Shown: positions 42,332 through 52,928 of the stretch, piece by piece | Layout of the letters: every line of letters begins with the position of its first letter | Position numbering within the stretch: position 1 is the first letter of the stretch | Assembly (NCBI GenBank): GCA_963801985.1 | Contig: CAWDGV010000015.1 | Coordinates: 48,642 to 112,641, forward strand | Direction: 5' to 3' | Source: JABDQZ01 sp963801985 | GTDB taxonomy: Bacteria > Pseudomonadota > Gammaproteobacteria > Chromatiales > Chromatiaceae | DNA length: 64,000 nt | The notes under the pieces: model-generated | Seen by the model: the letters and a program-made list of their open reading frames with translations, nothing else | Databases searched by the model: none | Told to the model about the DNA's origin: nothing | Translations under genes and position numbers: made by a program

Positions 42332-42949
42332 TTAACTACTAAGAGCCTTTCTGTTGTTTTTTTCCATATGGGAGATAAGGCCATCGATACCCGAGGTCTG
42401 CATTAGTCTTTTAAAACTACTGCGGTAGTTAGTAACCAGGCTAATGCCCTCAATGGTCACGTCATAAACTTTCCAGGAGTCTTCGTTTAAACGCATCCGG
42501 TAATCAACGTTTAATGGAGGACCATTTTGTGAAATTTTTGAGCGAATCAGAACCTCGTTTTCGCGTGTATTTTTCGTACTGGGAAGAAAGGACAGCTGCC
42601 AATCATCAAGTTCGCTTAATGCCGTGGCATAGGTCCGAATCAGCATATTTTTGAATTCATTCTGGAACCTCTTTTTATTTTCATCCGAGACTTCCTTCCA
42701 GTGTTTACCCAGTATCAAGCTTGAAATGCGATCCAGGTCAACATGAGGAACAAGAATTTCATCAACCAGTTTATATACAAGAGCGGGATTAGCCTCTAAA
42801 GCATCCTTATCTTTTTTCAGAACCGCTTTAATGTCACTTGAGGTTTTTGAGATGAGCTGCTGGGGTTGCGACAGTTCAGTAGCATTGACATAAGCGCTTA
42901 TAAAAAACAGGGCACATGACAACAACACCCAAAAGATACGTTTATTCAT
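42332..42949 (-). CDS. MlaC/Ttg2D-like phospholipid-binding periplasmic protein
   Basis: The 205-residue protein has a signal peptide (to about residue 24, NATELS) and the MlaC fold: LVDEILVPHVDLDRISSLILGKHWK (about 62-86), a QNEFKNMLIRTYATALSEL helix and RMRLNEDSWKVYDVTIEGISLVTNYRSSF near the end. MlaC ferries phospholipids between membranes, but no mlaFEDB genes are adjacent. I start at ATG 42949, with AAGGAG upstream, rather than the longer frame to 43015. Confidence 0.85.
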   Translation of the reverse strand: MNKRIFWVLLSCALFFISAYVNATELSQPQQLISKTSSDIKAVLKKDKDALEANPALVYKLVDEILVPHVDLDRISSLILGKHWKEVSDENKKRFQNEFKNMLIRTYATALSELDDWQLSFLPSTKNTRENEVLIRSKISQNGPPLNVDYRMRLNEDSWKVYDVTIEGISLVTNYRSSFKRLMQTSGIDGLISHMEKNNRKALSS

Positions 42950-43272
42950 TTCTATCTCCTTTATAAAAAGCTCATCGCCGCTGATGAAACTGTCATGATA
43001 GAAACAGATTTTCATTGTCAGTTGTCAATTATTTTAAGAACTTGCTGAATAAGATTGGCTAAATGTAGACCAGTTCACAGTTTAAGACGTCTGCTGCCTG
43101 AAAATATTGAAACTTGCCAATGCAACCCCGTCATCCATGTAACAAGTTTAATCCTTACCAATAGCCTGAAATGCTCATATAGAGCCACTCGACAGTGAAT
43201 GTTATGGCTTTTGATCTCTTAAGTTTATACTGTGGCCTGATTCCTGATGTTATATCAGAAATGGAGTTCACG

Positions 43273-45228
43273 ATGTCTGAAAGGCAAATACCTTCAATTG
43301 AAGTAATCCAGGGACACCACAGTGCAGAGCTGGAGAAAAAAACTCCCTCGCCTATAAGGAAGCGCTGGGTTCTGTTTCTCTTGTGTTTTTCCCTGGTAAT
43401 TACTATTGGTTTAACTATTAATTACTCAAGAGATGCGATCTACCGTGCGACCGCTACTGTTCTAACTGTAAAACCCAAAGCTGTCGACATGCGAAGTGAG
43501 GAAGCAGATGTACAGCATGTAGCGATACAAGAACGTTTCCTTTTAGAGGACGATATATTACTGCAAGTTTTAGAAACCTCTTCTGACAACTCTCTTGATT
43601 TAAACCAATTGCGAGAATTTTTATCGGTAACGGAAGTTATAGAAACCAACCTCGTAGAACTGCGTGCTGAGGGCGCAAAACCGGAACAACTTGCTTCACT
43701 GGTGAATAATTGGGCTCAAGCCTACCAGGATTTCAGAGCCAGGCAGATTGAACTGGCAAAAACAAATACAACGACAGAATTACAGGAGGAGCAGGATAAG
43801 CTTCAGTCTCAAATAAATAAAAAGCAGCTGGAAATGAATCTCTTCATGGAAGAGTACGATATTGTCAGCCTGGAGCGAGAGGATAATCGTGTAGCAGCCA
43901 AGCTGAAAGGGCTTAATAAATCCATTAATAACGCTCGCGAAAAACTCATTGAAGAAACTGCATATCAACAGTCGGTTGAACAGGCAGTTAACAGAGGTGA
44001 CACTGTAGTGCCCGCTGAACAGAGGGCACCTTTAAAAGAAAAAAGACTTGCTGCAAAACAAATACAAGACAGGCTTTCATCACTCGAACAGCGCTATACC
44101 AAGGCATATATTGAGCGCGACCCGAAACTAAAAGAGTTACCCATCATACTAAAGGAACTGGAGCAGGATATTAACAATGCCCTGATCTTGGGCAGGCAAG
44201 CTGTACTTGAGGATGCACAGCAAAGGGTAGAAAAAGCCAGGCAAACTTTGCGGGCTCTCGAAATAGCGTTGAGCGAACATGAAAAATCAGCACATGAGTT
44301 TAGCACTCGATTCGAGGAACATAAGGCTTTACTCAGTGGAATAAAACAACTGCAGACTTTATATGACAGCAACCTTGAACGTATTGCAAAAATTCAAATA
44401 AGAAATCAGGAAAAATATCCTCCGGTACAGGTTGTTAACTGGGCAAGAGTTCCAGAAATACCCATATCACCGGATTATCAGCGCGATGCATTTATTTCTT
44501 TTGGTGTCGCGCTGATAACTGCATTGTTTGTTACCTGGCTTGTCGAGTATTTGAGTGGCCACAAGACTGCAGAATCATCTCCTTTAACCGGAGTGAGAAT
44601 TTACACAACTGACGTATCCAGCCAGACATCTGCACTGGAGCAGGATATTCAAGCCCCCAACCTGACGATGCATGAAACTTCTGTAGGCCTGTTAAGCCAG
44701 GAAATACAATTTCAGGCTTTAGAGCCATCGTCCTTGAGAGCGTTAATTGATACAGCTGTACCCACACTACAGTGCTGCATGATCCTGCTATTAAACGGCA
44801 TTTCACCACGAGATCTGCTGTCACTAAATATAACAAGTGAAAATGATAAAATTTCAGTAACACAGGATGAATCAGGCAAAACTCAATTAACTGAAAACTC
44901 AATAAAGTTGATCCAACAAATCAAAAACGATGAGATAGACTTTTCAATGTTCACGAGTGTCGACGTACTGAATGCTCATTTGTCAATTGCAGCAGTGGAC
45001 GCTGGCCTGGAAAACCCTGATGCCTTCAACTCGGAAAATATCTGGTTTAGCTACGTTCTATACCTGGTACAACAGGGAGCGAGACTATCGGAGCTTTCTA
45101 AACGAACGGGTAATCTTTCAACTAAGTTACTGGCTTATTTGGCTCAATTCTCTCCTCCTGGTAAAAATCATGGGTTGGATGAGATAGACATTGAATATCC
45201 GCTAATTAAGGAAATATCTACTGTTTAA
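43273..45228 (+). CDS. Wzz/GumC-like chain-length protein with unusual C-terminal domain
   Basis: The 651-residue protein has a first membrane helix (about 30-50), a periplasmic Wzz-type domain with long coiled coils (about 150-385), the PxxP-type second helix region (VPEIPISPDYQRDAFISFGVALITALFV, about 397-423), and a cytoplasmic C-terminal domain (about 490-645) that resembles tyrosine-recombinase folds but lacks the active-site residues. Polysaccharide chain-length control is the likely role. ATG 43273 has a GGAG ribosome-binding site; an upstream GTG at 43195 is less convincing. No kinase motif follows. Confidence 0.75.
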   Translation: MSERQIPSIEVIQGHHSAELEKKTPSPIRKRWVLFLLCFSLVITIGLTINYSRDAIYRATATVLTVKPKAVDMRSEEADVQHVAIQERFLLEDDILLQVLETSSDNSLDLNQLREFLSVTEVIETNLVELRAEGAKPEQLASLVNNWAQAYQDFRARQIELAKTNTTTELQEEQDKLQSQINKKQLEMNLFMEEYDIVSLEREDNRVAAKLKGLNKSINNAREKLIEETAYQQSVEQAVNRGDTVVPAEQRAPLKEKRLAAKQIQDRLSSLEQRYTKAYIERDPKLKELPIILKELEQDINNALILGRQAVLEDAQQRVEKARQTLRALEIALSEHEKSAHEFSTRFEEHKALLSGIKQLQTLYDSNLERIAKIQIRNQEKYPPVQVVNWARVPEIPISPDYQRDAFISFGVALITALFVTWLVEYLSGHKTAESSPLTGVRIYTTDVSSQTSALEQDIQAPNLTMHETSVGLLSQEIQFQALEPSSLRALIDTAVPTLQCCMILLLNGISPRDLLSLNITSENDKISVTQDESGKTQLTENSIKLIQQIKNDEIDFSMFTSVDVLNAHLSIAAVDAGLENPDAFNSENIWFSYVLYLVQQGARLSELSKRTGNLSTKLLAYLAQFSPPGKNHGLDEIDIEYPLIKEISTV

Positions 45229-45332
45229 AAACTCATCCTTACTCTATATAGTGCTTCAGCCTGGACACTTGGCCTACCCTGCTATAGAGAAAAAAATCCG
45301 TAGACTATTCTTTTCTCATGAATAACCCTGGA

Positions 45333-48300
45333 CTAACCGAAAACCGCTAGATTCGATATAAAACTATCACCTCCAGAGTCCCCGGAGTACTCCATTCCAC
45401 CAGGCGCTTCCCGATTAAATACCGCCATTGATGAAATCAGGTTATCAAGTTCCTGGGAGACCAACTCCATTCCATCTTCAAATACGATTTTGTCTATCGA
45501 AGGGGTTTCGGTATTAAACATGTTACGAACAAGCATTGAATCCTGCTGATCTTCAGTGGAAACCAACAAATCCTCCCCCTGTTTTTCTAAGGTAATATCC
45601 CAGAGACCCAGTTGTTCGAATACCAGGACATTAGCCCCGCTGTTATCAATAACCTCATCATGCCCGTCTCCTGGTGAAAAGAAATAGGCATCATTACCCT
45701 GGCCACCAAACAGCAAATCGTCACCTTTACCGCCTTTCAGCCGATCATCTCCTTTTAATCCAACCAGAAAATCATTTTTGTCAGCACCTATCAGGCGGTC
45801 ATCACTCATAGTTCCAGGAAGAAACCCTCTCCAGAGGGCGGTATCTTTTTCAATGAACTGATCTTCTATTTTTAGACTAAAGTTCTGCTCAGCTTTCTCT
45901 CCGTATGTATCTGTTGCTGAAATCAGCAACTCGTAATGACCTGTCTGCATAAAATACTGGCTGGCCTGTAATGAGTTTGCACTGGCATCATAAGCCAGCC
46001 AGCCGGGAAGCGGCTCGCCAGAAGACAGTGAGATTTGAAATGTCAGCTCGTCGTCAATATCAGAATCAACAAATGCATTATTAATTTGATAGGAAAAATC
46101 AACATCATTGCCAATGGCTATCTCACCAATCAGCTGATTAACTTGCGGTGAGGCATTTAGCGGCAATCCCTGTGCCAGCCGGCTAATATCAGATTCACCC
46201 CATATTCCCCCCGACTCAAATTCGACTTTGGATAATTGATTGGCATCACTGTTGTACCAGTTATAAAAACTGACCGAACCGGCACCATCCAAAATATCAA
46301 ATACCAGGTCATTTCCAGATTGAACAACCGTTACATCTGTTGATGCTATGCCGGCACCAAACCGGAGGGTGTCTTTTCCATTTTGATAATGCTGCAGGGT
46401 TTCAGTGGAAAAAACCGGATCCCAGTAAAAATCAAAGTTAAAGTCATATCCATGAATCATATCGGTCACCCGGTCATGACCATCAGCGAGGTTATACGCA
46501 AAAATATCGTCGCCAGCGGTTGCCCAGATCAAATCATCACCCTGACCACCAGTAAATTCATTACCAATATCATTCAGCGTTCCCCAGTATTCATTGATAC
46601 GTTCACCGGAACGGGAATGTAATTGTCCACCAACCAGGACATCGTTGGCTTCACCGCCATACAGCTTGTCATAACCGGCATCACCTACAAGATATGGAAA
46701 CTCATCGGGATTCCATTCGATTTCAGAATAGCCTCTCCCTTCTTCTTCATCCCGTTGTATCACGAACGGAACGGACTCCAGAGAAAGCTCATCATCACCG
46801 GGCCCGCCAGAAAAGCTCTGGTCAGAGTTCAGTTTATTATGACCTTCGTGTGGATTCTGATCAGCGTTCCAGCCGGCAGCAGCCAGCAGGTTTTCAAAAG
46901 ACATGATGGCATTATCAGCGAATTGCACTGCATCAATACCAAAACCGGCATTCCGGTCATTATGCGGCAATACCACGGTCACACTGCTTTCATCTGACCA
47001 TTGCATGGTTATGGCAGCGTGCAGCATGGGCAAAGCAAGCTGTTCTGTCTGCCAGGTTATCGGCGCCTGGTATAGCTGCGTGTCTGTTGTAAAGACAAGG
47101 TCACCAGGCATTACCCCTGCCGGCAATACAATCACATCGTGCAGGTTTTCACCTTTGGAAGTCCAACCATTGTCATAGAGCTGGTCATGGCCATTGGTTA
47201 CATTCAGATAATAGCTATCGTTGCCACCCCCACCAGCCAGTACATCATTTCCGCTACCGCCAATCAGAATATCCTCATACTCACTGCCTTCGATAACGTC
47301 GTCACCTGCACCACCATCCAGGTAATTTCCCGGCATAGCAAAACGGTACCCAGTCAGGAATGGCATTTCTGCATAGCCTCCCTGGTATTGCGAATATTGA
47401 TCACCTGATACAGCTCCCTTCACGACATCATCGCCCGTTCCAGCCTGGATGATATTAAAGTGCGAACTACCCAGGTCGATTTGATTATCCTGCTCACCGG
47501 CAATGGCATATACCTGGTTAACCGTTTTGGATAACCGCTGCCAGGTAACATCATAAGTATGTTCAACCTGTTGGTACTCGATACGGCTGAATTGCCGGAT
47601 ACCATTTACCTCACCTGCACCACTATAACCATCCAGGCTGACAAGCTCTTCCGTACCGGGTAACACAATTGGAACTCCCCCAACATACGGAATGGTGACC
47701 GGTTTTAACTCGGTATAGCTATCTGTTCCCTGCCAACTATCCAGGTGAGTAATTGAAAGATCTTTTTCTGAGCGTTTAAATGTCTCAGTATCAATTTGAT
47801 AAACATGTGCTTCGCCATTTGCCTGTATGAAATAGCGATGGCTGTCTGCTGGTTTCGGTGGCTTTTCATAGATACCGGCAGCAATTTCGATGAAACCATA
47901 ATCATTCAATCCATCCAGAACATAAGACTGCATGTCACGGATAAAAGCTGATCGAATATCCTCTCTCTGCAAATCGTTACCTGATGGATCGGCATTTATT
48001 ACATCAGTCTCCGCCATTAACTGGTCAGGAGTATTTTCTATTGAATCAGCCATCTCGAAAAAATGAGTGTTAGGTGTTATATCAAGCGGGAGTGGCGTAT
48101 AGGCTTGCATTAACGATGAAAATGGATAAGAAGCATTTGGCTCATCGGCAAACTCAACAGAACTAAACTGGTTTAAGAAAAAATTCCTGATGGTAATCCG
48201 GTCGTTGCTACCATACTCAACCAGGAGATTTTGCTTGTTCTCGGTATCGTAACTTACCTTTACCCGTTCACGACCAATGCCATGCCCAAAGCGAAGAATA

Positions 48301-50294
48301 TTCCCCGTTGAATCATCATCAACAAGGTCTTCCCCGTCTCCGATATTAAAAACATAGCTGTCAGCGCCGGCTCCGCCTTCGCTTCGATCAGAGCCGGGAC
48401 CGGCAATCAATGTATCATCGCCCTCACCACCAAAAATCTGGTCATCCCCTGATTGCCCTTCCAGGTAATCATCATCCTCTTCACCATAGATCCGATCAGC
48501 ACCATCACCACCCGAGAGATAATCCTGTCCAGCACCACCCTGCAATAGGTCGTTGCCCATTTCACCGAATAACCGGTCACTACCCTTATCGCCCAGCAAA
48601 ACATCATTACCCTTTCCGCCTGAAAGGTAGTCACTGCCACCATGACCTACCAGCACATCATCGCCAGCTTCGCCAAAAAGCCAATCCTCCTGTTGTGCAT
48701 CCTCGCCGAGATAATCTTGATCACCGAACAGGGTATCGTTGCCTTCGCCTCCATATAATCGATCCCGACCACTTCCACCGATTATAAAATCGGCATCATG
48801 ACCGCCAAGTAAAAGGTCGTTATCTGCACCTCCCAACAGCAGGTCGTCACCCGCACCTCCAGCCAGGACATCTTCACCGCCCTTTCCTGCGAGACGGTCA
48901 TTTCCGGCACCACCATGTAGAACATCATCACCGGCATTGGCAAGCAGCAGATCATCACCCTGACCACCGGATATTGCGTTTTCTTCGCTGGAAATAACCG
49001 GACTGAATTGCGCAATGACAGACAGCTCAAATAAATCATTGCCCTGCTGATCAAGGTAGCTGAGACTGCGGGTTTCAGGCTGGTAGCGATAGCGCATCTG
49101 GCCATCGAAGGATTCGCCTTCCATGATTTGATCCGGCAAGCGGGTTTCTATCAATAACTGCAGCTGATTATCTGCATCCAGGTATAACTGTTCCGGTGAA
49201 GTGACTGACAGATGCTCACCCAGGTCATACCAGAAACGTCTTTCATCAATAAATGCGCCATTGGTATTTTTGCTGATTACCCGGTCAGCCATAACGACAT
49301 CATTGCCGTCACCTGCATGAATAACATTGTTTCCAGTTCCTGGCATTATCAGGTCCGCTCCCTCGCCACCTTCGAGGAAATCATTACCAGCGTTACCAAA
49401 CAGCCAATCGTTACCCGAACCGCCATAAAGCTGGTCATCCAGCAGCGAGGCCGATAACCAGTCTGAGCCAGCATATCCAGCCATGTATGCAGCTTGCTCA
49501 GGGCTCAGCAAAATATCAACCGCCTCGCTACCGCTATCAGTCACCCGGCCAACATCCAGGCCAGGTACTTCGGACATTAAGACAATGCCCAGATCTCCAT
49601 TGTGGAAGTCTTCCACCCTGATCGTATTATCGATGAGCAGTGTTCCGTAGCCATCATGCGTCTCATCGTATATGTAGGTTACCTGCTGATCATCAGACTG
49701 GTAGATCCCGTCTGCCAGCAATTTTCCACCAGACAGGTATTCCCCTTTATAGTCAATCGCCCCAAGACCATCTGTATCGAGTACCACGTCAAAGCCATCG
49801 CCTTCACGGTAAATATAAATATCGTTCCCCTGGCCGCCTTCGAGATAATCATTACCCCGGTTTCCAGTGAGTACATCATCCAACGCATCCAACCCTGCAT
49901 AGATACGATCGTCGTAACCTGTCCCGGTCAACAGTTCACTATCGTGCTGGTCGAAAATGATTTTTTGCTGATGGACATCATTGATGCCATCAACAGTAAA
50001 TCTCAGTTCATCATCCAGCAGCGTGGCCTGGTATTGCCTGGCATCAACCCCCGTAACCTCGTGTTGCGGAAGATCGCCAAGATAGACCTGGTTTTTGATT
50101 GCCAGCATTTCCGCCCTATCCTGCAGGTAAGCTTCTGTCAGTTTGCCCTGGCCGGTTTGTGGATTGAACAGTTCATAGTCAGACAGCTGATGATTTACAT
50201 AGATACTGTCATCGCCTGACACCACGAAAGGATTCAAATGATGCAATGCATAGCGGTAGGCAAGCCCCTGTTCCGGATCCAGTGCCAACTGCAT
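45333..50294 (-). CDS. RTX calcium-binding repeat protein, C-terminal fragment
   Basis: The 1653 residues contain many GGxGxDxLx nonapeptide blocks (about 275-330, 440-700, 1010-1060, 1215-1270, 1530-1560) that bind calcium after secretion, a cadherin/dystroglycan-like domain (about 1385-1475), and a C-terminal T1SS signal region. The first codon used here lies downstream of a frameshift near 50333; before that the same protein continues as the lipase fragment at 50308-51627. Export would be by the HlyB/HlyD pair upstream. It is likely a large secreted hydrolase or adhesin; the host target is unknown. Confidence 0.85.
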   Translation of the reverse strand: MQLALDPEQGLAYRYALHHLNPFVVSGDDSIYVNHQLSDYELFNPQTGQGKLTEAYLQDRAEMLAIKNQVYLGDLPQHEVTGVDARQYQATLLDDELRFTVDGINDVHQQKIIFDQHDSELLTGTGYDDRIYAGLDALDDVLTGNRGNDYLEGGQGNDIYIYREGDGFDVVLDTDGLGAIDYKGEYLSGGKLLADGIYQSDDQQVTYIYDETHDGYGTLLIDNTIRVEDFHNGDLGIVLMSEVPGLDVGRVTDSGSEAVDILLSPEQAAYMAGYAGSDWLSASLLDDQLYGGSGNDWLFGNAGNDFLEGGEGADLIMPGTGNNVIHAGDGNDVVMADRVISKNTNGAFIDERRFWYDLGEHLSVTSPEQLYLDADNQLQLLIETRLPDQIMEGESFDGQMRYRYQPETRSLSYLDQQGNDLFELSVIAQFSPVISSEENAISGGQGDDLLLANAGDDVLHGGAGNDRLAGKGGEDVLAGGAGDDLLLGGADNDLLLGGHDADFIIGGSGRDRLYGGEGNDTLFGDQDYLGEDAQQEDWLFGEAGDDVLVGHGGSDYLSGGKGNDVLLGDKGSDRLFGEMGNDLLQGGAGQDYLSGGDGADRIYGEEDDDYLEGQSGDDQIFGGEGDDTLIAGPGSDRSEGGAGADSYVFNIGDGEDLVDDDSTGNILRFGHGIGRERVKVSYDTENKQNLLVEYGSNDRITIRNFFLNQFSSVEFADEPNASYPFSSLMQAYTPLPLDITPNTHFFEMADSIENTPDQLMAETDVINADPSGNDLQREDIRSAFIRDMQSYVLDGLNDYGFIEIAAGIYEKPPKPADSHRYFIQANGEAHVYQIDTETFKRSEKDLSITHLDSWQGTDSYTELKPVTIPYVGGVPIVLPGTEELVSLDGYSGAGEVNGIRQFSRIEYQQVEHTYDVTWQRLSKTVNQVYAIAGEQDNQIDLGSSHFNIIQAGTGDDVVKGAVSGDQYSQYQGGYAEMPFLTGYRFAMPGNYLDGGAGDDVIEGSEYEDILIGGSGNDVLAGGGGNDSYYLNVTNGHDQLYDNGWTSKGENLHDVIVLPAGVMPGDLVFTTDTQLYQAPITWQTEQLALPMLHAAITMQWSDESSVTVVLPHNDRNAGFGIDAVQFADNAIMSFENLLAAAGWNADQNPHEGHNKLNSDQSFSGGPGDDELSLESVPFVIQRDEEEGRGYSEIEWNPDEFPYLVGDAGYDKLYGGEANDVLVGGQLHSRSGERINEYWGTLNDIGNEFTGGQGDDLIWATAGDDIFAYNLADGHDRVTDMIHGYDFNFDFYWDPVFSTETLQHYQNGKDTLRFGAGIASTDVTVVQSGNDLVFDILDGAGSVSFYNWYNSDANQLSKVEFESGGIWGESDISRLAQGLPLNASPQVNQLIGEIAIGNDVDFSYQINNAFVDSDIDDELTFQISLSSGEPLPGWLAYDASANSLQASQYFMQTGHYELLISATDTYGEKAEQNFSLKIEDQFIEKDTALWRGFLPGTMSDDRLIGADKNDFLVGLKGDDRLKGGKGDDLLFGGQGNDAYFFSPGDGHDEVIDNSGANVLVFEQLGLWDITLEKQGEDLLVSTEDQQDSMLVRNMFNTETPSIDKIVFEDGMELVSQELDNLISSMAVFNREAPGGMEYSGDSGGDSFISNLAVFG

Positions 50295-50307
50295 GGCTTG
50301 ACCGAAA

Positions 50308-51627
50308 TCAGTCGAGGTCAGTGGTGTGAGTTGCAGCCTGGCTCCAGCTGACTGTAATTTCTTCTATACGGGATTGAAGCTGTTGGATGTTTTCATAAAA
50401 CACTTCCCTGTAAGCTATATCACCAAATGCGTCAGGCCGGGGAGACGTACTGGTTTCTGATACATCGGGATCGATAAAAATGCGTCTCAATGCATCCAGC
50501 GCATTTTCCAGCGAATTGCTTTCCACGTTTGTATCCGTTGCAAATTCTGCCGATGCTGCAGCGTAAATATCCTCAATTTGCGCCCGTCCCAAGCCAGGGT
50601 CAATTGACTCAAATACTTCAGTCAGTGACAGCGAATCCAGCAATAGAATAATGCTATGGGTATCGCCAAAGTCACCTCCCAGGCCCAGCAGGTCACCATC
50701 GCCGATCCAGTTTGGCTGATCCTCAATAAAAATTTCATATTCCTGCGAACTGTTTATTCCCTGGTTAGCAACGATTTCAGTATCGTTATGCCTGGCGTGG
50801 CCATAGAGCTGGGAAATTTTATTACTGATTTCCTCTGGCAATTCCCTTGTTGTTTCTGTTCCACCTGGCAATGGCCTGGCACCCTTGGTTTGATACTTTT
50901 CAAATATTTCACTGGAAGCGTTTAGGTGACTTTCAGCATCATACAAATCAGGAAGACCCTCGGTCAGGGTTGGAACCAGTTGAATGTCCGCCGTAATGTC
51001 ATAGATATCGGCTGATAAAATTTCACCAGTGTTTGCGGCTTTTGTCAGTAAAGATGCCTTGTACTCAGCAATCATGTCTCCCAGAGAACCAACCTGGTCA
51101 TTAAATTCACCCAGGCCAACCCCATTGAAAATATAGGTATGGTTAACGACATTCTCATGCAGCATGGTAAAAGCTGTGGCCAGCTGTCCGCCAAGGGAGT
51201 AACCCGTCACATCCAGCCTCGTATCTGCAGCAATCAGTCCGGACTGGCTGATCAACCAGCTGTAGTAGTCCTCCATTTGCATGAGTTGCCCAAGAGCAAA
51301 GCCATCAAATGTAATTTGACCATCAGCACCACTAATAGCGTCACGATCCCGGTCTCCGCCATGAATTTCCTTGCGAAACTCCGTGCTGCGAAAAGATAAT
51401 GTCAGTTCACCTGTGTTTTTATCTTTGATTAAAGTGGCGGAAAAGCCTGAACTACGGTTGGGTAAGTGGTGGAGGATTTCAAAGTTCTCGAATAAATTCT
51501 TTTGCCTGATTTCCGGGCTAATCTTGTTGGATGATATTGCCTCTGGATCTTCTAGAATACCTTTTATTACAGGATCAGATGAATAAATCCGGTAATTATT
51601 TACACCAATCGAGAATAAACGCTCTGT
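50308..51627 (-). pseudogene. Lipase-like N-terminal part of the RTX protein, broken frame
   Basis: The frame is open for 439 residues, from 51627 down to a TGA at 50308. Residues near 144 carry GYSLGGQLA, the nucleophile elbow of alpha/beta-hydrolase lipases. Upstream sequence reads NYRIYSSDP... and ...GFSATLIKDKNTGELTLSFR, typical of RTX lipases. No ATG, GTG or TTG precedes 51282 within the frame; the only ATG further upstream, at 51642, is followed by an in-frame TAA at 51628-51630. The 3' end is frameshifted relative to the RTX part. So the intact gene needs at least two corrections. Confidence 0.75.
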
Positions 51628-51825
51628 TTAATACAGCCTCATCTTCTTGTAACTGATAAATTATCCAAGTAACTTTCAGCATGCAATCTGTAATTTGATT
51701 TTTTCTATCCATTTTTGTGTTTCTGTCTGCATTTCTCTTCCTTGAATGCAATATTAGTTAAATTTTTTAATTTGCTGATCTGTTTTGAATACCGTTTTAA
51801 TGAGAGGTTTCAAAACTGCGAATAA

Positions 51826-52266
51826 TCACAATACTATCAGCTGATGGTGCTTTCCGGGACATACGTAACACTTCCCAACCACCAAACCTTTCCATCGGGT
51901 TTCATCCCTGTCAAAGAAAAGCCACGTATTAAGGCCAAGAATCTCATTAGTTTTTAAATCAACAATGGCCAATTCTCCTCCTGCAATACCCATTTCACGA
52001 TCATAAGTCGTTTTAATTCCACGCCAAACATATCCATATTGACTTTTAATGTTATTCAACTGGTATGCTATTAACTGTCTGGAATATTTCCTATGTATGG
52101 CTCCCATCATATCGAAAAAATTTTTACCGTACTTTTTAGACTCTAATAGAAATGAAGCGTCATAATGTTTTTTGAGACTCGTCGAAAGATATCTTCGCCC
52201 ATAGGGATCATAAAGATGATGTTTCAACAAAATGGTATTCCTCTTACCTAAAAACGACATATCCAA
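51826..52266 (-). CDS. Hypothetical protein, probably the C-terminal half of the upstream lipoprotein
   Basis: The 146 residues have no signal peptide and contain QYGYVWRGIKTTYDREMGIAGGELAIVDLKTNEILGL, a segment I associate with the C-terminal part of lipoproteins accompanying RTX/T1SS loci. It is in the same frame as the preceding lipoprotein and separated only by a TGA and five sense codons, so both may be one gene with a nonsense mutation. It lacks its own clear ribosome-binding site (start TTG 52266 or ATG 52260). Confidence 0.55.
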   Translation of the reverse strand: MDMSFLGKRNTILLKHHLYDPYGRRYLSTSLKKHYDASFLLESKKYGKNFFDMMGAIHRKYSRQLIAYQLNNIKSQYGYVWRGIKTTYDREMGIAGGELAIVDLKTNEILGLNTWLFFDRDETRWKGLVVGKCYVCPGKHHQLIVL

Positions 52267-52281
52267 GGCCAGGCTTGGCCT

Positions 52282-52923
52282 TCACCCTACACTAAAACCA
52301 TAAGGATCCTCCATCACGTAAGGATCTTTCATCTGCAGTGATCTCTCCGGGTACTGCGGACGAACCTGGTATACACCCTCTACATTATCTACAGTTCGAT
52401 AAATAAACTTGCCCGCTTCAGCCTTACAAAGACCCCTGAAATAATCCTCGCGACTGATGCCGGGGTAATACACCTGCTCTTCCGGTGGCTCAGGCCACTG
52501 AATCGGGGGGGCATCAGGATAGGGCCAGACCGGATCGGGTTCATCCCGTACCAATTTATATTGCAGGCAGCTCATATCTCCACGGCTGCTTTTTACCCGG
52601 CAGTGATAATATTTTTCAGGGTCATAATCCTTGCCGAAAAAATCGGCCCTTTCCGGATTAAAGGGCTTTAGCAATGCAGCATCAACCAGTACACAGTCCT
52701 GGTAATCCTTTTTCTTCATTGAAACAAAACCGACATTACAGTGATTTTCCAGCCAGCCTTTCGATGTAATTTTTTGGATTAGTTCGGGATCTGCCGTGAT
52801 GGGGTTGCCCTTATCTTTGGGCCTGGGCGCCATACCTGTACAGCCAGCAAACACGATACAACATGCCAGGAAAACGACCAGTCGACGTGGATATGCGTAG
52901 GATTCTTCATTCTTTTTCAACAT
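52282..52923 (-). CDS. Lipoprotein of the type I secretion cluster, possibly truncated
   Basis: The 213-residue product has a lipoprotein signal with lipobox VFAGC (about 24-28). It has several cysteines (ENHCNVGF, YHCRVKS, MSCLQY) and ends EDPYGFSVG. The same frame resumes after a single TGA at 52282, so a longer original protein is likely. It sits between hlyD (5-bp gap) and the RTX gene; accessory lipoproteins occur in other T1SS-RTX loci but their role is unknown. Confidence 0.65.
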   Translation of the reverse strand: MLKKNEESYAYPRRLVVFLACCIVFAGCTGMAPRPKDKGNPITADPELIQKITSKGWLENHCNVGFVSMKKKDYQDCVLVDAALLKPFNPERADFFGKDYDPEKYYHCRVKSSRGDMSCLQYKLVRDEPDPVWPYPDAPPIQWPEPPEEQVYYPGISREDYFRGLCKAEAGKFIYRTVDNVEGVYQVRPQYPERSLQMKDPYVMEDPYGFSVG

Positions 52924-52928
52924 GACTA

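Noticed and set aside
44740..45228. Integrase or mobile element
   Set aside because: The recombinase-like segment is part of a membrane protein, lacks active-site residues and has no att-like repeats around it.
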